Assembly (NCBI GenBank): GCA_002292405.1
Contig: DBBW01000004.1
Coordinates: forward strand, 1 to 40,585
Length of the DNA: 40,585 nucleotides
DNA from: Flavobacteriales bacterium UBA974
GTDB lineage: Bacteria; Bacteroidota; Bacteroidia; Flavobacteriales_D; Sanyastnellaceae
Reading direction: 5' to 3'
Under the pieces are notes generated by a model. That model did not search any database. It was not told the DNA's origin and was given only the letters and a program-made list of their open reading frames with translations. Numbering within the stretch: position 1 is the first letter of the stretch; every line of letters starts with the position of its first letter. A program made the position numbers and the translations under genes. Of this stretch, positions 1 through 8,230 are shown in pieces.

Positions 1-837
1 AATATGAGCAGTGAAACGATAGGCACTATAGGACATGAGAAAGCTAACAACTATGCTCTTAGAGCTGATATGACACGTGAGGAGTTCATCACTGAAGTAC
101 TCGACGGGCTATTACCTCCACTTGAATATTTTGGCTTTAACATTCAAATGAATAAGCAAGGTTACACATCAATCGAGGAAGTGATAAAAAATGGGACGAA
201 CTTACTGGAGCCTGACCAATTTGAGATTGCTGCAAATGACACTGAAGCTGTGATACTAGATGTTAGACATCAATCTGAATTTGTTAAGGGCTTTATTCCT
301 CGTTCTATTTTTGTTGGATTAGCTGGAGGATTTGCACCATGGGTTGGCGCCTTATTGGTTGATGTTAAACAACCTCTTTTACTAGTCGTCGAAGATGGGT
401 TGGAGGAAGAAGCAGTGATTAGACTCTCTAGAGTTGGCTTTGACAATGTTATTGGGATTCTAAAAGGAGGATTCAAGAGTTGGACTGATTCTGGAAAAGA
501 AATCGATAAAATAAATACGATTGAGGCTAATAAACTTGAAGTATTAGGTTCCCCGGATGTTTTCGATGTTAGAAAAACTACAGAGTTTGATGCTGGACAC
601 GTAGAATCTGCAAAATCTGCGCCCTTAGACAACCTAAACAATTATTTAAACGAATTCCCAAACAATGGAGATTTCTATATACACTGTGCAGGAGGATATA
701 GATCTGTAATTGCTAACTCTATCTTAAAAAAGCATGGAATCCATAACGGAATTGATGTTCTTGGGGGATATAAATCTATTGCTAAAACAAATATTTCTAT
801 AACCGAATATGTTTGTCCTAGTAATTTGAAGTCATGA
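1..837 (+). CDS. MBL-fold hydrolase/rhodanese protein, C-terminal part (5' end outside window)
   Basis: The frame is open at the left edge, so the first visible ATG at 4 is probably internal. The visible start (NMSSETIGTIG) resembles the region after the metallo-beta-lactamase domain in proteins of the persulfide dioxygenase/CstB type, which carry an MBL domain followed by rhodanese domains. Two rhodanese-like repeats are visible, at about residues 55-165 and 170-270 counted from the ATG at 4. The second has an active-site loop CAGGYRS with the cysteine at residue 228. The first has EDG (residues 130-132) where the cysteine is expected and is probably inactive. By family knowledge the protein handles glutathione- or protein-persulfide sulfur; that role is inferred because the metal site lies outside the window. 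The stop is one base from the convergent DAHP synthase stop. Confidence 0.85.
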   Translation, partial: NMSSETIGTIGHEKANNYALRADMTREEFITEVLDGLLPPLEYFGFNIQMNKQGYTSIEEVIKNGTNLLEPDQFEIAANDTEAVILDVRHQSEFVKGFIPRSIFVGLAGGFAPWVGALLVDVKQPLLLVVEDGLEEEAVIRLSRVGFDNVIGILKGGFKSWTDSGKEIDKINTIEANKLEVLGSPDVFDVRKTTEFDAGHVESAKSAPLDNLNNYLNEFPNNGDFYIHCAGGYRSVIANSILKKHGIHNGIDVLGGYKSIAKTNISITEYVCPSNLKS

Positions 838-838
838 G

Positions 839-1900
839 CTAATTTCCTTCTCCGAGTCCCGAATTTAATATCTCGGTCTGTATTCTAATACTTTCCTTAT
901 GAACTTGTTCGAGCACCAAGCGTAGGAAATCTTGTTCTATCCCCATTTCTTCAGACCAAACCTTACGCGAGCTCATTATTTCCTTCCATCGAGATAGCTG
1001 AAGCACAGTAAGTCCGTTTTCCTTTTTGTATTTACCTATCGCCCTAGCAATATTCATCCTTCCACTAAGCAGCTCAACAAGGCGCTCATCTAAGGAGTCC
1101 AGTTCGATCCGGAGATCCCTAAGATCTAATGTTTGGGCTTTATCTAACGTCAAGTCCCTTATTTTTAATGAGCTAATTAGAGAAATCAGATCTTTAGGAG
1201 TAAGCTGCTGCTTAGCATCGCTTAAAGCCACTTGAGGGTTAATGTGAGACTCAATCATCAATCCATCCATTCCTAAATCCATGGCTTTCTGAGCGATAGA
1301 CTGTATCAAATCTCGTTTACCAGAAATATGACTCGGGTCACAAAACAGCTTTATATCAGGCATCTCAGACCGGAGGCCGATAGGGATCTCCCACATAGGG
1401 GCATTGCGAAATTTTTTCAACCCATAACTTGAAAAACCTCGATGCAATGCAATTACATCACCTTTAGTTGCACTATCAATCCGCTCAACCGCTCCTATCC
1501 AAAGCTTTAAATCAGCGTGAATAGGGTTTTTCACAAAAACAGGGAGAGTTGTTCCTTTTAACGCATCGGCAATGGATTGTACCGCAAACGGACTTACTGT
1601 AGTCCTAGCTCCTATCCAAACTGCATCAATTCCATTTTTTAATACCAAATCCACATGTTCAGCATTTGCGACTTCTGTCATCACAGGCAATCCTAAACTT
1701 TCCTGCACATCTTTTAACCACGGGAGCCCCTTCTCTCCCACTCCCTCAAATTCATTCGGGCGAGTTCTTGGCTTCCATAGTCCTGCACGGAAATAGTTAG
1801 CTGTGGATCGTAAAGCTTTAGCGGTAGACATGACCTGATCTTTAGATTCAGCACTACAGGGTCCCGATATTAAAACAGGGCGTTTTTCGAAATTCATCAT
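839..1900 (-). CDS. Bifunctional DAHP synthase / chorismate mutase (AroQ type)
   Basis: This 353-residue enzyme catalyses the first step of the shikimate pathway (phosphoenolpyruvate plus erythrose 4-phosphate to DAHP) and the chorismate-to-prephenate step. The N-terminal domain (about 1-255) has the type I-beta DAHP synthase signatures ISGPCSAES, RAGLWKPRTRP, IGART, FCDPSH and IESHI. The C-terminal domain (about 262-345) is an all-helical AroQ chorismate mutase with LRDLRIELDSLDERLVELL and a later HKESIRIQ. This fusion is typical of Bacteroidota and probably lets prephenate or an aromatic amino acid feed back on DAHP synthesis; that is inference. The start overlaps the ABC transporter stop by ATGA, which suggests translational coupling. 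A second ATG follows directly (MMNF), so the exact first residue is uncertain. Confidence 0.95.
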   Translation of the reverse strand: MMNFEKRPVLISGPCSAESKDQVMSTAKALRSTANYFRAGLWKPRTRPNEFEGVGEKGLPWLKDVQESLGLPVMTEVANAEHVDLVLKNGIDAVWIGARTTVSPFAVQSIADALKGTTLPVFVKNPIHADLKLWIGAVERIDSATKGDVIALHRGFSSYGLKKFRNAPMWEIPIGLRSEMPDIKLFCDPSHISGKRDLIQSIAQKAMDLGMDGLMIESHINPQVALSDAKQQLTPKDLISLISSLKIRDLTLDKAQTLDLRDLRIELDSLDERLVELLSGRMNIARAIGKYKKENGLTVLQLSRWKEIMSSRKVWSEEMGIEQDFLRLVLEQVHKESIRIQTEILNSGLGEGN

Positions 1901-3720
1901 TTCGAAAATGATTGTAATCTCACGAGCTCAGCATAGTCACCATTTTTATCTATCAACTCTTCATGTGTTCCCTGCTCTGAAACTTTACCATTGTCAAGAA
2001 GAATAATCTTATCCGCTCTAGAAACTGTAGAAAGTCTGTGAGCGATGACTAAAACTGTACGATTTTCCATGGCAGCATCTAAGGCCTTTTGGACTTCGTG
2101 CTCCGAAGCTGCATCTAATGCAGAAGTTGCCTCATCTAAAACCAAAATAGAAGGGTCACGATAAAGTGCTCTTGCAAGAGCTACTCTTTGACGTTGACCA
2201 CCACTTAACTTACATCCACTATCACCCACAGGAGTATCAAGACCTTGTGGAAATTTATCTGCAAATTCTGAAACCTGAGCAATTTCTGTGGCTCTAACGA
2301 GTTGCTCCTTATCAATGTTTTCATCTCCCAACGCGATATTAGACGCAATAGAACCGTGAAATAAAATTGATTCCTGGGTAACAACGCCTAACTTCTCTCG
2401 CCAAGATCCCACAGGTATATCTCTCAAGTCTCTACCGTCGATAAAAATAGTACCCTCAGAAGGATCGTCAAATCTAATGAGCAGATTAGAAAGCGTTGTC
2501 TTACCAGACCCCGAAGCACCCACAAGAGCCACAACTTCCCCTTTATTAATCTCAAGGCTTAAGTCAGAAAGGATGGGCAATTCACCATAAGCAAAGCCAA
2601 CATTATTAAAAGAAATCCCTTTCTCCAAATCTAACATCTGCTCAGATCCTTCAGGCGCATCAGGAACGGGGTTAGCCACTTCTAACATTTCTTCGAGACG
2701 ATCTAATGAAGCTACACCTTTATGTATCCTAAACCAACCATCACTAAACGCTCTCGCTGGAGGAATTATTTGAGAAAACACTACTAAATAACCTATAAAC
2801 CAATCTCCGGTCAATCCAGTACTACCCTCAAGAACGATTCTACCTCCATAACCTAAAAGGATAGCCATCACGCTAATTGAAATAACTTCACTTAATGGAG
2901 AGCTGAGATACTCCCTTCTATACATTTTACGCATAGCCTTAAAATGTCTCTCATTCCTATCGCTAAACCTTTTTGAGAATAGTCTTTCAACACCGAACGC
3001 TTTTATAATCCTCACTCCACTCAAGGTCTCTTCTAAAATATTCACCAACGAGCCGAGCTCTTCCTTTCCCTTTAGAGCTGAGTGTTTTAATTTCTTAGCG
3101 ATACGGCTGATTAAAACTCCACTTATTGGAAGGAAAATCAAAGCGAAAATCGTTAATTCCCAACTCAAGGCGAATAGCGCTCCTATAGAGATGAGCACGA
3201 TTAAAGGAGACTTAAATAACACCTCTATAGAACCCACAATACTAATTTCAACCTCGTTTAAATCTACAGTCAGCCTACTCAACACGTCCCCTTTTCGAGA
3301 ATCCGTAAACCAACCCATACTCATTCCTAAAACTCTTGTGTAGGTTTTATTCCTCAAATCCCTACTCACTCCTGTTCTAATTGTCGCCAAGCTATACATC
3401 GCTAAATACGACACGGCATTCTTTAAAATGGCGAGTATAATAACTGTGACACATACTATAAACAGAGCTTGACCAGTTCCAACTTCAAGAACGAAGTCGT
3501 CAAACCAAGCACCAATCATACCTGGCCAATCATCCGCAGCTGGAACAAATTCCGTCTCAACTTCAGTCGCCTTACCTGCAAATAATATTCTTAAAAACGG
3601 AACCACGCTTAAGAAGGAAAATAACGATAACACAGCGCCGAAAGCATTCAGCACACCGTTAGATATTAGATTCCAGCTATAAGCTTTAAAGAACGGTAAA
3701 AGTGTGACCAGTCTATTCAT
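1897..3720 (-). CDS. ABC exporter, fused permease and ATPase (MsbA-like)
   Basis: This 607-residue half-transporter has an N-terminal six-helix type I ABC exporter domain (about 1-340) and a C-terminal ATPase. The ATPase shows Walker A GASGSGKTT from residue 401, the signature LSGGQRQR from about 505, Walker B ILVLDEATSALD and the H-loop VIAHRLS. It should act as a homodimer in the inner membrane. MsbA-like lipid or lipid A flipping is the common role in this group, but drug or peptide export cannot be excluded from sequence. A long insert between the first two helices (about residues 48-80) contains several acidic residues and may face the periplasm. Its ATG follows the purB stop codon with no gap (TAGATG), and its own stop overlaps the next gene, so it is the middle gene of a three-gene unit. 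Confidence 0.93.
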   Translation of the reverse strand: MNRLVTLLPFFKAYSWNLISNGVLNAFGAVLSLFSFLSVVPFLRILFAGKATEVETEFVPAADDWPGMIGAWFDDFVLEVGTGQALFIVCVTVIILAILKNAVSYLAMYSLATIRTGVSRDLRNKTYTRVLGMSMGWFTDSRKGDVLSRLTVDLNEVEISIVGSIEVLFKSPLIVLISIGALFALSWELTIFALIFLPISGVLISRIAKKLKHSALKGKEELGSLVNILEETLSGVRIIKAFGVERLFSKRFSDRNERHFKAMRKMYRREYLSSPLSEVISISVMAILLGYGGRIVLEGSTGLTGDWFIGYLVVFSQIIPPARAFSDGWFRIHKGVASLDRLEEMLEVANPVPDAPEGSEQMLDLEKGISFNNVGFAYGELPILSDLSLEINKGEVVALVGASGSGKTTLSNLLIRFDDPSEGTIFIDGRDLRDIPVGSWREKLGVVTQESILFHGSIASNIALGDENIDKEQLVRATEIAQVSEFADKFPQGLDTPVGDSGCKLSGGQRQRVALARALYRDPSILVLDEATSALDAASEHEVQKALDAAMENRTVLVIAHRLSTVSRADKIILLDNGKVSEQGTHEELIDKNGDYAELVRLQSFSK

Positions 3721-5082
3721 CTAATCAACTAAATCCTCCGAATACCCAAGGTAAGTAGATGGTGTAATCTGTCTTAACTCCTGCTTAATGGAATCAGATA
3801 CATTCAAAGCATCGATGAAAATTCTCATTGAAGCAGCATCGACTTTCTCACTAGTCCTTGTGAGAGCCTTCAATGCTTCGTAGGGTTTAGGGTAGCCTTC
3901 ACGGCGTAGGATTGTTTGGACTCCTTCTGAAACAACAGCCCAATTGTTTTCAAGATCTGCTTCCATCACAGGCTTGTTCAACACCAATTTAGACAACCCT
4001 TTCACCAGTGACTTCATCGCAATAATCCCGTGAGAGAGAGGCACTCCTATATTACGTAGCACTGTAGAATCCGTCAGATCACGTTGCATTCTAGAAATAG
4101 GCAACTTCTCAGAAAAGTGACCTAAAACAGCATTGGCTATTCCGAAGTTTCCTTCCGAGTTTTCGAAATCGATGGGGTTAACCTTGTGTGGCATAGCAGA
4201 CGAGCCGACTTCACCCTTTACAATTTTCTGCTTGAAGTAATCCATTGACACGTAAGTCCAAACATCCTTATCCAAATCCATCATCACCGTGTGTGCCCTT
4301 CTTATCGAATCACACCAAGCAGCTAAATGATCGTAATGTTCAATCTGTGTAGTTACCTTACTCCTATTGAGTCCTAAAATCCCCTCTACAAACTCGGTCC
4401 CGAAAGAGGGCCAATCGATACCTGGATATGCAACTTTGTGGGCATTAAATCCGCCAGTTGCCCCACCGAATTTCGCAGCATAGGTAGCTCCAGCAATTTG
4501 TTCTCTCTGAATCCTAAGCCTATCCTCAAATACGCGGATTTCCTTTCCTAGTGTAACAGGAGACGCAGCCTGACCGTGTGTCCTCGCAAGCATAGGAATC
4601 GACTTCCACTCGATTGCTATACCATGTAATATTGATAGAACTTCGTCGATGAGTGGTAGGTAAACATCCTCAGTCGCCCTTTTCAGTGAAAGTGGAATTG
4701 CTGTGTTATTTATGTCCTGAGATGTCAAACCGAAGTGTACGAATTCACTCCACTCACTCAGCCCCAACTTCTCAAGCTCCTCCTTAATCCAATACTCTAC
4801 CGCCTTAACATCGTGGTTAGTCGAAGCTTCAAGATCTTTTATCCTCTGGGCATTGTCCACAGAGAAATTCTCATAAAGATCTTTCATTGCGTTTAATTTA
4901 TCTGTTGGAAAAGCAGCCAATTGAGGAAGTGGCAGCTCTACCAATTCAATGAAATATTTCACCTCCACCTCCACTCTGTGATGTATTAATCCAAATTCAG
5001 ACAACAGATGCGCGAGGCCTGAAGTGTGTCTCCTATAACGACCGTCAAGTGGGGAAATAGCATTCAAATGAGAAAGCTGCAT
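3721..5082 (-). CDS. purB: Adenylosuccinate lyase
   Basis: PurB acts twice in purine synthesis: it releases fumarate from SAICAR and from adenylosuccinate. The fumarase/aspartase superfamily signature GSSAMPHKVNPIDFEN, which includes the flexible catalytic serine loop, is present, along with TSQDINNTA and ARTHGQAA. The open frame extends to 5166, but family members start with a motif like LSHLNAISPLDGRY, so the ATG at 5082 is chosen (453 residues). That choice also leaves room for a -7 box at 5117-5124. The N-terminal extension would otherwise run into the divergent MBL gene. It is the first gene of a unit with the ABC exporter and DAHP synthase. Confidence 0.96.
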   Translation of the reverse strand: MQLSHLNAISPLDGRYRRHTSGLAHLLSEFGLIHHRVEVEVKYFIELVELPLPQLAAFPTDKLNAMKDLYENFSVDNAQRIKDLEASTNHDVKAVEYWIKEELEKLGLSEWSEFVHFGLTSQDINNTAIPLSLKRATEDVYLPLIDEVLSILHGIAIEWKSIPMLARTHGQAASPVTLGKEIRVFEDRLRIQREQIAGATYAAKFGGATGGFNAHKVAYPGIDWPSFGTEFVEGILGLNRSKVTTQIEHYDHLAAWCDSIRRAHTVMMDLDKDVWTYVSMDYFKQKIVKGEVGSSAMPHKVNPIDFENSEGNFGIANAVLGHFSEKLPISRMQRDLTDSTVLRNIGVPLSHGIIAMKSLVKGLSKLVLNKPVMEADLENNWAVVSEGVQTILRREGYPKPYEALKALTRTSEKVDAASMRIFIDALNVSDSIKQELRQITPSTYLGYSEDLVD

Positions 5083-5116
5083 GTGAGATAGAATTTTTGT
5101 TCTAGAATTCAAAGAC

Positions 5117-5124
5117 CAAAGATA
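5117..5124 (-). promoter_or_regulatory. Putative -7 promoter box for purB
   Basis: The minus strand reads TATCTTTG, an exact match to the Bacteroidota -7 consensus TAnnTTTG, 35 bases before the chosen purB start. No convincing TTTG lies 17-20 bases further upstream, so the -33 element is weak or absent. Confidence 0.5.
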
Positions 5125-5145
5125 CGATTTACATACCTTAGACGT

Positions 5146-6009
5146 ATGCAACTTCATACAATTCACAACGGTAATTTCAAGTTAGACGGCGGAGCGATGT
5201 TCGGTGTAGTGCCTAAAAAGCTTTGGTCTAGAACAAATCCAGCAGACTCAAATAATTTATGCCCATGGGCAATGCGATCTTTACTCATAGAAGATGGTGA
5301 CCGATTGGTGCTTATTGACTGTGGTTTAGGCGACAAACAAAGTGAAAAATTTTTCGGACATTATCACCCCCACGGTGAAGATTCATTAGACAAATCTCTA
5401 GCCAATGCTGGATTCTCTCACGACGATATCACAGACGTCTTCTTAACTCACCTGCATTTTGACCATGTTGGGGGAGCTGTAGAATGGAACGACTCTCGAA
5501 GTGGATACAGGCCTTCGTTTAAGAAAGCAACGTATTGGAGTAACTCTCGCCATTGGAAATGGGCCACCGACCCTAATCAACGTGAGAGAGCTAGCTTCCT
5601 GAAAGAAAACATCATGCCACTTCAGCAATCTGGACAGCTTAAATTTATAGACGCTGCAGATGATGACCTTCGTATCTCAACTGGATTAGGATTCGAAGCC
5701 TTCGTTGTGAACGGTCATACAGATGCTCAGATGTGCCCCATCATCACAATAGGCGACAAGACTCTGGTATTTATGGCTGATCTCCTCCCCTCTGTCGGGC
5801 ACATTCCACTTCCATATGTAATGGGGTACGACACTAGACCTCTACTAACTTTAGAGGAGCGTGGGAGAATATTCAACGAGGCTGCTGAAAAAGGATATTA
5901 TCTCTTCTTAGAACACGATGCAGCGAACGAGGTTTGTACTTTACTCCAGACTGAAAAAGGACCCAGACTTGATCAAATGATGAAGTTGGAAGAGGTTTTT
6001 AGCAAATGA
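5146..6009 (+). CDS. MBL-fold metallo-hydrolase (lactonase-like)
   Basis: This 287-residue cytoplasmic protein belongs to the metallo-beta-lactamase superfamily. The start MQLHTIHNGNFKLDGGAMFG is typical of a lactonase-like subgroup. The metal-binding motif THLHFDHVGG gives H102, H104, D106 and H107; further candidate ligands are the His in VNGHTD, the Asp in VFMADLLP and the His in FLEHDAA. Many relatives are annotated as quorum-quenching N-acyl homoserine lactonases, but the substrate here is unknown. It is transcribed divergently from purB; a near-consensus box AATTTTTG at about 5091-5098 (7 of 8) could serve it. Its stop abuts the convergent pyrD stop with no spacer. Confidence 0.88.
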   Translation: MQLHTIHNGNFKLDGGAMFGVVPKKLWSRTNPADSNNLCPWAMRSLLIEDGDRLVLIDCGLGDKQSEKFFGHYHPHGEDSLDKSLANAGFSHDDITDVFLTHLHFDHVGGAVEWNDSRSGYRPSFKKATYWSNSRHWKWATDPNQRERASFLKENIMPLQQSGQLKFIDAADDDLRISTGLGFEAFVVNGHTDAQMCPIITIGDKTLVFMADLLPSVGHIPLPYVMGYDTRPLLTLEERGRIFNEAAEKGYYLFLEHDAANEVCTLLQTEKGPRLDQMMKLEEVFSK

Positions 6010-7035
6010 TTATGTTACACCGTTCGCTATTTTCTTTGCGAGAGTAGGTCCTTCGTAAATCATTCCGGAATAGATTTGGATCAAGGAGGCTCCTGCATCT
6101 AGTTTTTCCTGAGCAGACTCGATTGAATTTATTCCACCGACTCCAATAATGGGGAAAACTCCGCTAGATTTTTCGTGGACGTATCTAATTACTTCAGTGG
6201 ATCGGCGACGAGCTGGAAAACCTGATATTCCACCAGAGCCAAGAGCATCGACTGAAGCTAAATCAGTAAAAAGACTTTCACGACTAACAGTAGTATTAGT
6301 AGCGATAAGGCCATCTACCCCTTCCTCAATGATTATTGACACCACGTCATCCAGTTGACTATCTGTCAAATCTGGAGCTATTTTGAGGAAGACCGGGCGG
6401 GGCATTGCTTTCGTTAAGTTAAGTTTAACGATAGCACGTAATAATGCGGCAAGTGGTTTTCGATCATGAAGTTCACGTAGGCCAGGGGTATTGGGAGAAC
6501 TTACATTGACTGTGAAGTAATCAACATAAGGATGAAGAGACTCAAAACACTTGAGATAGTCGGAGGTTGCATTTTCGTTTGATGTGATTTTATTACGGCC
6601 TATGTTACCTCCAACTATGAGATTAGATGGACGGCGCTTAAGTCTTGATACAGCATCCTTTACTCCTCCGTTGTTAAATCCCATTCGATTTAACAAAGCT
6701 GAATCTTTCGGAAGACGAAACAAACGAGGCGTAGGATTACCCGATTGTGGCAATGGTGTTAGAGTTCCTATCTCTACATGTCCAAATCCCAACACTTGTA
6801 ATTCCTTGAGCCAAAGTGCGTCTTTATCAAACCCAGCAGCAAGACCTACAACGTTTGGAAACTCAATTCCACAAATAGTCACACGCTTGCAAGAATCGTC
6901 AGACTTAAAGCATTGCTTTAAGACCCATGCCACACCAGGAATAAAAGTTGCAAAACTCAACAAACCCATTGAAAAATAGTGGGCCTTCTCCGGAGTTAGT
7001 AAGAAAAGCAAGGGTTTCAGGATGTTTTTATACAT
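6010..7035 (-). CDS. pyrD: Dihydroorotate dehydrogenase, quinone-type (class 2)
   Basis: PyrD oxidises dihydroorotate to orotate in pyrimidine synthesis, passing electrons to the quinone pool. Class 2 features are visible: an N-terminal extension (about residues 1-45) that docks on the membrane, NVSSPNTPGLR with the serine used as catalytic base, AAGFDKDA near the FMN site, and GVGGI plus QIYSGMIYEGP at the end. Length 341 fits the family. The start codon lies only four bases after a -7-like box (TACCTTCG at 7040-7047), which implies little or no leader. The gene stands alone between two plus-strand genes. Confidence 0.96.
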   Translation of the reverse strand: MYKNILKPLLFLLTPEKAHYFSMGLLSFATFIPGVAWVLKQCFKSDDSCKRVTICGIEFPNVVGLAAGFDKDALWLKELQVLGFGHVEIGTLTPLPQSGNPTPRLFRLPKDSALLNRMGFNNGGVKDAVSRLKRRPSNLIVGGNIGRNKITSNENATSDYLKCFESLHPYVDYFTVNVSSPNTPGLRELHDRKPLAALLRAIVKLNLTKAMPRPVFLKIAPDLTDSQLDDVVSIIIEEGVDGLIATNTTVSRESLFTDLASVDALGSGGISGFPARRRSTEVIRYVHEKSSGVFPIIGVGGINSIESAQEKLDAGASLIQIYSGMIYEGPTLAKKIANGVT

Positions 7036-7039
7036 GATG

Positions 7040-7047
7040 CGAAGGTA
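7040..7047 (-). promoter_or_regulatory. Start-proximal -7-like box of pyrD (possibly leaderless)
   Basis: The minus strand reads TACCTTCG, then CATC, then the pyrD ATG. The box matches TAnnTTTG in 7 of 8 positions. Exactly the same 12 bases precede the smpB start. With initiation four to five bases past the box, transcription would begin at or next to the start codon. No -33 TTTG is apparent; a GAA/TTC trinucleotide run occupies 7048-7061. Confidence 0.45.
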
Positions 7048-7111
7048 AGAAGAAGAAGAAGGTTTACGGTAAATTGTGGATAACCCTGTTAATAGCGGAC
7101 ATAAAAAAGTT

Positions 7112-7128
7112 CTAACATGGCTTGTTAG
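7112..7128. repeat. Short inverted repeat upstream of the gene at 7154
   Basis: CTAACA (7112-7117) and TGTTAG (7123-7128) are exact inverted copies around a five-base centre. The repeat lies just upstream of the -7 box at 7136 in the region shared by two divergent genes, so it is placed like an operator. Six-base arms occur by chance, so this is tentative. Confidence 0.25.
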
Positions 7129-7135
7129 TCTGTTT

Positions 7136-7143
7136 TAACTTTG
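7136..7143 (+). promoter_or_regulatory. Putative -7 promoter box for the gene at 7154
   Basis: TAACTTTG is an exact TAnnTTTG match ending ten bases before the ATG at 7154. The mRNA leader would be only about four to six bases. No clear -33 TTTG is seen at the expected distance. Confidence 0.45.
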
Positions 7144-7153
7144 AGTCCCAAGG

Positions 7154-7759
7154 ATGAAGAACCTCGGACTACTCAACTGGCTCTCTAAGCGAAAACTCAC
7201 CGACGAAAAGGTGGCGAACATCTTTGTGAATACATCTTTAGAGATTGTTGAAGAAGGTTGGCCTAAAATAGTAGAGCTTCTGAACACCTCACCTGAGTTT
7301 GAAAAAAGCCCCGAACTTGACCCTAAGGATTACGGTAGATTTTTGATGATCGTTGTCTCTGCTAATTTAAGTATAGTGCCTAAACACTTTGACCCCGGAG
7401 TGGATAGAGCTATCATCAAACGATGTTGCGCTAAGTTCGGCAGAATTCTAGGTGTGCCTAAAGAAAAATTCGCTAAGAAAGTGAAAGAATTTAAGGCTTT
7501 TATGAAGAAAGTTAATCATCCTTCAACAAATTCTGTTACAGCAATGACTCGGGCGGTATTTTATAAATATCACTTAATTGAATCCCAGGATGAATACTTT
7601 AGAGACATGAACGTTCCTAACCCAATTATTATGAAGGGATTAAGAGATGTTGTCACTCATTTTTATTGGGATTGGGATGAAGTAATTTGCGACAATTACA
7701 AAGTTGTAATTACTCAAGACGATGTTAAAGATTCAAATCAAGAAGAGATCTTAGCTTAA
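7154..7759 (+). CDS. Conserved-looking protein of unknown function
   Basis: I do not recognise this 201-residue protein. It is rich in lysine and acidic residues, has no signal peptide or membrane segment, and looks mostly helical, with amphipathic stretches at about 15-45 and 85-120. A tryptophan/aspartate-rich segment FYWDWDEVICDNY lies near the C-terminus (about residues 170-182), and a CC pair sits near residue 91. The start is supported by a -7 box ten bases upstream and by the absence of another nearby in-frame ATG. The last nine bases overlap the convergent smpB gene. The neighbours (pyrD, smpB) do not suggest a function. Confidence 0.75.
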   Translation: MKNLGLLNWLSKRKLTDEKVANIFVNTSLEIVEEGWPKIVELLNTSPEFEKSPELDPKDYGRFLMIVVSANLSIVPKHFDPGVDRAIIKRCCAKFGRILGVPKEKFAKKVKEFKAFMKKVNHPSTNSVTAMTRAVFYKYHLIESQDEYFRDMNVPNPIIMKGLRDVVTHFYWDWDEVICDNYKVVITQDDVKDSNQEEILA

Positions 7760-8188
7760 ACGATCTAAATCTCTAGAAATATCTTTTTCTTTTAAAGTCG
7801 CTCGTTTATCATGCATTTTCTTACCCTTAGCAATCCTAAATTTCAGTTTTGCATATCCTGATTTTGAGATAAAAAGGAGTGTTGGAATAAGCGTTATCCC
7901 CACATTTTTCAGCTTCTTATCCAGCTTTTTAATCTCCTTCTTTTGAAGGAGTAATTTTCTTGGTCTACGTGGAGATTGAAGCACATATCCTGCATTAGAA
8001 TATTCTGAGACATACATATTGAAAACGTATAGCTCTCCCTTATCGAATCGACAATACGATTCTCCTATCGAAGCTTTAGAGGCTCTAATGGACTTTATCT
8101 CGCTCCCATTTAATTGGATACCCGCAGTGAACTCATCTTCTAGGAAGTAAGTAAAGGAAGCTTTTTTATTTTTAATCTCTAGAGCCAC
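7751..8188 (-). CDS. smpB: SsrA-binding protein SmpB
   Basis: SmpB binds tmRNA and brings it to stalled ribosomes for trans-translation. Family signatures are FLEDEFTAGIQLNGSEIKSIR near the N-terminus, GESYCRF, the basic HDKRATLKEKD segment, and a lysine-rich tail for decoding-centre contact. Length 145 is close to the usual 150-160. The start codon is GTG (reads GTG GCT CTA), four bases after a -7-like box. The 3' end overlaps the convergent gene at 7154 by nine bases. The tmRNA gene ssrA is not in this window. Confidence 0.95.
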   Translation of the reverse strand: MALEIKNKKASFTYFLEDEFTAGIQLNGSEIKSIRASKASIGESYCRFDKGELYVFNMYVSEYSNAGYVLQSPRRPRKLLLQKKEIKKLDKKLKNVGITLIPTLLFISKSGYAKLKFRIAKGKKMHDKRATLKEKDISRDLDRLS

Positions 8189-8192
8189 GATG

Positions 8193-8200
8193 CGAAGGTA
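8193..8200 (-). promoter_or_regulatory. Start-proximal -7-like box of smpB (possibly leaderless)
   Basis: The minus strand reads TACCTTCG, then CATC, then the GTG start of smpB. It is identical over 12 bases to the sequence before pyrD. The spacing puts the expected transcription start on the start codon. Confidence 0.45.
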
Positions 8201-8230
8201 GTGAGGATAAAGTTTTGTGTGCTATGAAAT

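Noticed and set aside
270..641. Antisense frames inside rpoB, rpoC, pckA, tuf, the rhodanese gene and others
   Set aside because: They lie opposite clear genes, show no family motifs and have low-complexity composition typical of shadow frames.
5083..5166. 28-residue N-terminal extension of purB
   Set aside because: It has no family similarity, covers a consensus -7 box and overlaps the divergent MBL gene.
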